Shown: piece after piece, positions 61,646-64,000 of the stretch | Layout: every line of letters begins with the position of its first letter | How positions within the stretch are numbered: position 1 is the stretch's first letter | Made by a program: the position numbers and the translations under genes | Source of the DNA: DAOUBF01 sp034432795 | Lineage (GTDB): Bacteria; Chloroflexota; Anaerolineae; DSLN01 | Assembly (NCBI GenBank): GCA_034432795.1 | Contig: DAOUBF010000078.1 | Span: forward strand, 62,001 to 126,000 | Direction: 5' to 3' | DNA: 64,000 nucleotides | The notes under the pieces: generated by a model | The model's input: only the letters and a program-made list of their open reading frames with translations | Told to the model about the DNA's origin: nothing | Database searches by the model: none

Positions 61646-62650
61646 ATGCACATGAGCAGTTCGGCTTCCAGTTCAACGCCGACCCTGGCAACGACGGCCC
61701 GCCAATGGGCGCAGGCCCGGGGCCGTGCCTTCCCCCTCCCCACCGCCGAGCAGGTGCCCTGGTGGATCCTGGTCCTGCTCATCCTGGGCATCATTGTCTT
61801 TTACCAGGTCCTGACCTCCGAGACCTATAGCAATATCCTTGAATTCATCGCCAGCGGCATCGGGATGACGCTACGGCTAACGGTGACGGCCTTCGCGGTA
61901 GCCACCGTGATCGGGCTGATCGCGGGCCTGGCGCGCGTGTCTAAGTCGCAGCCGGATTTCCTGCGCCGCTGGCCCTTGCGTCTGGGGCTGGCGGTGGCCC
62001 TGGCAGCGCTGATCCCCCTCTCAGGGGGGACGATCACCGCGTTAACTCCCTTGAGCCAGCTTGGCTTCCTGCGCCTGCTGGTCATCGCGGTAGCCTTCTT
62101 TCTCGTCGCCTGGCCGGTTCTGACGAACGGTTACACCATGTCCACGCTCTATGTGGAGGTGGCGCGGGGCGTGCCCCTGCTGGTATGGGTGTTTTACTTC
62201 AACTTCGTCATCGCCCCCCTGTTCCGCGATTACCTTGGCGTTGACACCAGCGACTTTACCCGTGCGGTCCTGGCGCTGGCCTTCGGCTACGGCGCGTATC
62301 TGGCCGAGATCTTTCGCGCCGGCATCCAATCCATCCCACGCGGCCAGATGGAGGCCGCCCGCAGCCTGGGGATGGGCTATGCCCAGGCGATGCGCTACGT
62401 CATCCTGCCACAGGCTATCCGCATTGTCCTGCCGCCCCTGGGCAACGACTTCGTCGCCATGCTCAAAGACACCTCGCTGGTCTACGCCATCGGCGTGACC
62501 GAATTGACCATGCTCACACGCCAGTATGCAGCGCGCACCTTCCTGGGGCTGCCTGTGTGGACGACCGCCGCGCTGGTCTATCTGATCCTGACGCTGCTCC
62601 TCTCGTTCGTGGTGCGCTATATTGAGCGCCGCTTTGCCATTGTGAAGTGA
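61646..62650 (+). CDS. Amino-acid ABC transporter permease (HisM/GlnP type)
   Basis: A 334-residue membrane protein. SGIGMTLRLTVTAFAVATVI, the longer middle region with extra helices, RGVPLLVWVFYFNF and the EAARSLGMGYAQAMRYVILP loop (EAA motif for the ATPase) are present. It ends in VRYIERRFAIVK. The protein is longer than the usual 220 residues because of an insertion of about 70 residues with two helices between the first and second conserved blocks. ATG 61646 or 61652 is the start. No ATP-binding gene follows directly. Confidence 0.88.
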   Translation: MHMSSSASSSTPTLATTARQWAQARGRAFPLPTAEQVPWWILVLLILGIIVFYQVLTSETYSNILEFIASGIGMTLRLTVTAFAVATVIGLIAGLARVSKSQPDFLRRWPLRLGLAVALAALIPLSGGTITALTPLSQLGFLRLLVIAVAFFLVAWPVLTNGYTMSTLYVEVARGVPLLVWVFYFNFVIAPLFRDYLGVDTSDFTRAVLALAFGYGAYLAEIFRAGIQSIPRGQMEAARSLGMGYAQAMRYVILPQAIRIVLPPLGNDFVAMLKDTSLVYAIGVTELTMLTRQYAARTFLGLPVWTTAALVYLILTLLLSFVVRYIERRFAIVK

Positions 62651-62678
62651 GGGGCAGGATATAGAAAGGTGGAGTAAA

Positions 62679-64000
62679 GTGAGCCGATTGCGCAGCCTGC
62701 CACGATGGCTGATCTGGATCCTCGTGGGCCTGATCCTCTCGCTGGTAGCGTTCTTCGTGCTCACCGGCGATCCCCTGGTGATGCCGCTGATTGAGCGGAG
62801 CTTTCGCTCCGTTGCCTACGACTACAAAAGCCCCTATCTGGCGCCCCTAGCCCCTGGCCCCGCCGGGCCGCGCCTGGTGCCGGGGCGCGTGGTGATCGTC
62901 GTCGTGGATGGATTGCGCCAGGACACCTCGCGCCAGGACATGCCCGGCCTGAACACACTGCGCGAGCGCGGCGCCGACCTGACTGCGGTGACCGGCGAAC
63001 CCTCGCTCTCCTACCCCGGCTGGACCGTGATCGGCTCCGGCGCCTGGCAGGAAGTGAGCGGCGTCGTCACCAATTACTACAGCGGCACGGTCAAACTGGA
63101 CAACCTGTTTCAGGAGGCACGCAGCAAGGGCCTGAAGACCGCCGTGGTCGGCGCCGAGGGTTGGCGGATGCTGTATCGCGACTGGCTGGACGTGGCCGAG
63201 GCCATTCAGGAGCCTGCCGACTACCGGGATGTGGCCGGCGCGCAGGCCGCCGATGCGGAGGCGTTGCGCCGGGCGCTGGCGCTCCTGCAGGGCGCGGACG
63301 GCAGCCCCAGGCCCGATCTGCTCCTGGTTCACTTTCCGGGCGTGGACCATGTCAGCCATGGCTACGGCGTCGGGCGGGAGGCACGTGAGACGGCGGCCCA
63401 CGTGGATGGGCTGATCACCCAGTTGGCTACGGCGCTTGACCTGAGCCAGGACGCGCTTGTGATCACCGCCGATCACGGCCACATCGGGCGGGGCGGCCAT
63501 GGCGGCTGGGAGCCGGAGGTCAAGACAGTGCCCCTGGTGTTCGTGGGGCGGGGGATTCAGCCGGGGGCGTATCCGCAGGCGCGCCAGGCCGACATCGCCC
63601 CCACCGTCGCGGCGCTGCTCGGCCTGCCCATGCCCGCCTTCAGCCAGGGTAAGCCCTTACTCGGCCTGCTCCAGGCCGACCCGGCGCAGAAGGGCCTGAT
63701 CGGTCAGGCAGCGGCGATCCAACTGGCGACATTCTATGATACTTACTATCAGACGGTGAGCCAGGGGCGCGACCTGGGCGGCCCCTTCGCTCAGGCGGTC
63801 CGCGCCCGCTACCAGGCGCGCATTGAGTCGGGCGACGCGCAGGCGCTGGATGACTACGTGCGCGAGTTGGAAACCGCCGCAGCGAACGTGCGCGAGCGTC
63901 GGCTGGCGAGCGAACGCCAGGGCCGCCTGCCCCTGGCGGTCCTGCTGGCCCTGCTGCCGCTGGCCTATTTCGTCTTCCGTCGCCCCAGCCGCGACTGGCT
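62679..64000 (+). CDS. AlkP-superfamily phosphodiesterase-like membrane protein (3' truncated by window)
   Basis: The frame runs open from GTG 62679 to the window end, about 440 residues. A membrane helix (LIWILVGLILSLVAFFVLTG) is followed by the catalytic domain. VVIVVVDGLRQDT holds the first metal ligand, PSLSYPGWTVIGSG the probable nucleophile (T or S), VHFPGVDHVSHGYG and ITADHGHIGRGGHGGW the remaining metal ligands. This is the pattern of type I phosphodiesterases and phosphoethanolamine-transferase relatives. A second helix begins near 63940 (LPLAVLLALLPLAYFVF). AAAGGTGGAG precedes the start codon. Confidence 0.85.
   Translation, partial: MSRLRSLPRWLIWILVGLILSLVAFFVLTGDPLVMPLIERSFRSVAYDYKSPYLAPLAPGPAGPRLVPGRVVIVVVDGLRQDTSRQDMPGLNTLRERGADLTAVTGEPSLSYPGWTVIGSGAWQEVSGVVTNYYSGTVKLDNLFQEARSKGLKTAVVGAEGWRMLYRDWLDVAEAIQEPADYRDVAGAQAADAEALRRALALLQGADGSPRPDLLLVHFPGVDHVSHGYGVGREARETAAHVDGLITQLATALDLSQDALVITADHGHIGRGGHGGWEPEVKTVPLVFVGRGIQPGAYPQARQADIAPTVAALLGLPMPAFSQGKPLLGLLQADPAQKGLIGQAAAIQLATFYDTYYQTVSQGRDLGGPFAQAVRARYQARIESGDAQALDDYVRELETAAANVRERRLASERQGRLPLAVLLALLPLAYFVFRRPSRDW

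Overview
The window looks like a chromosomal segment of a free-living, GC-rich bacterium, most probably a member of the Chloroflexota (Anaerolineae-like). This is an inference, as no rRNA is present. Supporting signs are lipoproteins with Pro/Thr-rich linkers and no LPS genes, soluble multi-GAF histidine kinases, a thioredoxin-reductase-like ferredoxin/flavodoxin-NADP reductase, an F420-type oxidoreductase, the SCO1664/DUF3090/MSMEG_4193 trio known from Actinobacteria and Chloroflexi, and a Gram-positive-type LexA box. Genes are dense and often overlap by 4 bp. Several near-consensus sigma70-type promoters are visible, and some sit so close to the start codon that the mRNA is probably leaderless.

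Layout. 1-9331: an acetoin/2-oxoacid dehydrogenase operon (acoX, acoA, acoB, acoC, acoL), then a fused LipB-LipA lipoylation enzyme and rsmA. Two AT-richer toxin-antitoxin modules, one with a frameshifted toxin, interrupt the operon between acoC and acoL. 9336-13000: SCP2-like protein, FNR, F420-type oxidoreductase, tpiA, M50-like membrane protease. 13135-16680: HTH protein, four-GAF histidine kinase and a stand-alone receiver. 16952-19990: ClpP-class protease and the conserved trio. 20135-33229: DinG-type exonuclease-helicase, extracytoplasmic propeller proteins, HAD, GT2, UspA, MFS, PepA, endonuclease IV-like protein and tRNA-Val. 33360-38804: stand-alone PEP-synthase-type ATP domain, aminotransferase, a DrrAB-like ABC exporter behind an apparent attenuator, and DoxX. 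39454-47327: two-GAF kinase, LutA-like protein, a receiver-roadblock-IS200-transposase fusion, and an ADP-forming acyl-CoA synthetase with its DRTGG partner. 47373-49288: a type II restriction-modification pair of lower GC. 49325-52343: kinase, enolase, lipoprotein, zinc ribbon. 52494-54825: radC and a LexA-box-controlled membrane protein with a lytic transglycosylase. 54864-64000: phosphatase lipoprotein, Cps polysaccharide genes, methyltransferase-like protein, dihaem cytochrome c, amino-acid ABC transporter and a truncated AlkP-superfamily protein.

How the genes work together. The Aco proteins form one lipoate-dependent complex, and LipB-LipA makes its cofactor. The ADP-forming synthetase could conserve the resulting acyl-CoA energy as ATP. 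CpsC, CpsD and RmlA form a surface-polysaccharide module.

The most unusual items are: (1) a response regulator whose output module is a probably inactive HUH (IS200/TnpA) domain; (2) a leader peptide with tandem intrinsic terminators upstream of the ABC exporter; (3) a perfect LexA box on the promoter of a membrane-protein/transglycosylase operon; (4) the LipB-LipA fusion; and (5) several families of short palindromic and AACGGATT repeats, some read in frame inside genes.
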